Shown here in pieces: positions 63,431 to 64,000 of a stretch of DNA of 64,000 bases. The position numbers and the translations under genes were made by a program. Numbering within the stretch: the first letter of the stretch is position 1; each line of letters begins with the position of its first letter. This DNA is from Solirubrobacterales bacterium (GTDB lineage Bacteria; Actinomycetota; Thermoleophilia; Solirubrobacterales; 70-9): positions 124,001 to 188,000 of the forward strand of contig JANWHW010000028.1 of the NCBI GenBank assembly GCA_025450195.1. Reading direction: 5' to 3'. The notes under the pieces were generated by a model. It was given only the letters and a program-made list of their open reading frames with translations, did no database searches and was not told the origin of the DNA.

Positions 63431-63446
63431 GACCTGGCGTCAGGTC
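63431..63446. promoter_or_regulatory. Inverted repeat upstream of the iscU-mnmA fusion
   Basis: GACCTG-GCGT-CAGGTC is a 6+4+6 inverted repeat in the upstream region of the fused gene, about 65 nt before its start. TACTCT (63500-63505) lies 6 nt before the ATG and may be the -10. The repeat could be an operator for an Fe-S or sulfur regulator; no consensus was recognised. Confidence 0.3.
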
Positions 63447-63511
63447 CGCGACGACGCGGCCGAGATCGCAGGGGACCTGCGAAGGCTGCTCATGCCTCCT
63501 ACTCTTTAGCG

Positions 63512-64000
63512 ATGGAACGGGAGTCGTTCGAGCACTACCTACGGGATGAGGCGCGGCGCGGTCCGGCCGATCCGGACGCCTACACCGGCGCCGCCGGCGG
63601 GGCTGCCTGCGGTGACCTGTCGCGGATATCCCTCGTCCTGGACGAGGGTCGAATCGATTCGGTCACCTTCGACGCTGAGGGATGTGGGGCGATGCGAGCG
63701 GCGACTGCAGCGACGGCCGAGATGGTCGAGGGCGAGGCAGTGCTGAGCGCCGCGCGGATCGGGATGGACGAGATCGACACCGCCCTAGGAGGGCTGACGC
63801 CGGCCAAGCGGCATGCCGCACAACTCGCCGCCGATGCCCTGCACCGGGCCTTGGCCACCGCGGCCGCCTCAAGCGATCAATTGGCGCCGGAAGCTCCTTC
63901 AAGTGGATCTTCACCGACCACCCCGCAGCGGGTCCTGGTCGCGATGTCGGGGGGTGTCGACAGCGCCGTAGCCGCCTTGTTGGAACGGGAGCAGGGGATG
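63512..64000 (+). CDS. Fused IscU/NifU-like scaffold and MnmA tRNA 2-thiouridylase (partial)
   Basis: An ATG at 63512 opens a frame that runs uninterrupted to the window edge (163 codons). Residues about 20-125 match an IscU/NifU-like Fe-S scaffold: AACGDLSR and AEGCGAMRAAT hold two of the usual three cysteines, while the third position reads RHAAQLAADAL with Ala for Cys. After a Ser/Pro linker, RVLVAMSGGVDSAVAALLE (about 139-157) is the PP-loop start of MnmA, which makes 2-thiouridine at tRNA position 34. The rest of MnmA lies beyond the window. Confidence 0.8.
   Translation, partial: MERESFEHYLRDEARRGPADPDAYTGAAGGAACGDLSRISLVLDEGRIDSVTFDAEGCGAMRAATAATAEMVEGEAVLSAARIGMDEIDTALGGLTPAKRHAAQLAADALHRALATAAASSDQLAPEAPSSGSSPTTPQRVLVAMSGGVDSAVAALLEREQGM

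Noticed and set aside
63158..63511. tRNA, tmRNA or SRP RNA in the gap after aspS
   Set aside because: No T-loop GTTCGA-type sequence with CCA-ready acceptor stem, no tmRNA tag frame and no SRP GNRA tetraloop motif; the fold fits 6S better.

Overview
The window is GC-rich, densely coded chromosomal DNA with short or overlapping gene junctions, many GTG/TTG starts and few Shine-Dalgarno sequences. The core gene families, the HisI-HisE fusion, the four-domain ribosomal protein S1, a pyrophosphate-type phosphofructokinase and several small secreted proteins suggest an actinobacterium of the Thermoleophilia/Solirubrobacterales type. That placement is inference; no rRNA or tRNA gene was found. There is no prophage, insertion sequence with transposase, or CRISPR array.

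Layout. 1-2411: end of yqeY, then phoH-ybeY-era. 2436-11043: hisIE followed by a complete tryptophan operon trpE-G-D-C-[HtrA protease]-F-B-A. 11057-16578: small membrane protein, methyltransferase, PPi-type phosphofructokinase, lipoprotein, a malic enzyme/epimerase pair on the minus strand, TfoX-like protein. 16630-23997: polA, YdcZ-like transporter, FAD oxidoreductase, rpsA, coaE, lytic transglycosylase. 24027-34165: MFS transporter, XRE regulator, DoxX protein, uvrB, SnoaL protein, uvrA behind a LexA box, ROK kinase, hexapeptide acetyltransferase. 34211-36484: panC-panD-panB. 37512-41672: fmdB-udg-tsaE-(secreted protein)-tsaB-rimI-tsaD, most of the t6A tRNA modification set plus DNA repair. 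41669-47240: thioredoxin-fold protein, rex, glutamate-cysteine ligase-like enzyme, H+-pyrophosphatase, FMN hydroxy-acid oxidase. 47294-53832: two APC permeases with UspA-like tails, two TrkA-type NAD-binding proteins and a flavin reductase. 54348-63157: lipoprotein, GtrA, threonine synthase, aminopeptidase, formiminotransferase, metallo-beta-lactamase protein, hisS, aspS, small protein. 63225-63410: probable 6S RNA. 63512-64000: start of a fused Fe-S scaffold/MnmA protein running off the window.

Working together. Tryptophan synthesis is complete and translationally coupled by stop/start overlaps. The PPi-type phosphofructokinase and the K+-independent H+-pyrophosphatase suggest pyrophosphate is used as an energy currency. 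TsaE, TsaB and TsaD supply three of the bacterial t6A proteins. UvrA and UvrB lie close together, with a LexA-type operator before uvrA.

The least explained material is non-coding. Several gene ends carry long inverted-repeat elements: after rpsA (22608-22774, with a related solo hairpin after trpC), after uvrA (32454-32572), after hppA (45987-46061), and a 515-bp gene-free region (53833-54347). That region holds two homologous about 150-nt structured elements in opposite orientation, one behind each of two convergent genes. A short dispersed repeat sits at several gene ends and probably created an N-terminal extension of TrpA. At least ten genes have a TANNNT hexamer 6-9 nt before the start codon, suggesting widespread leaderless transcription.
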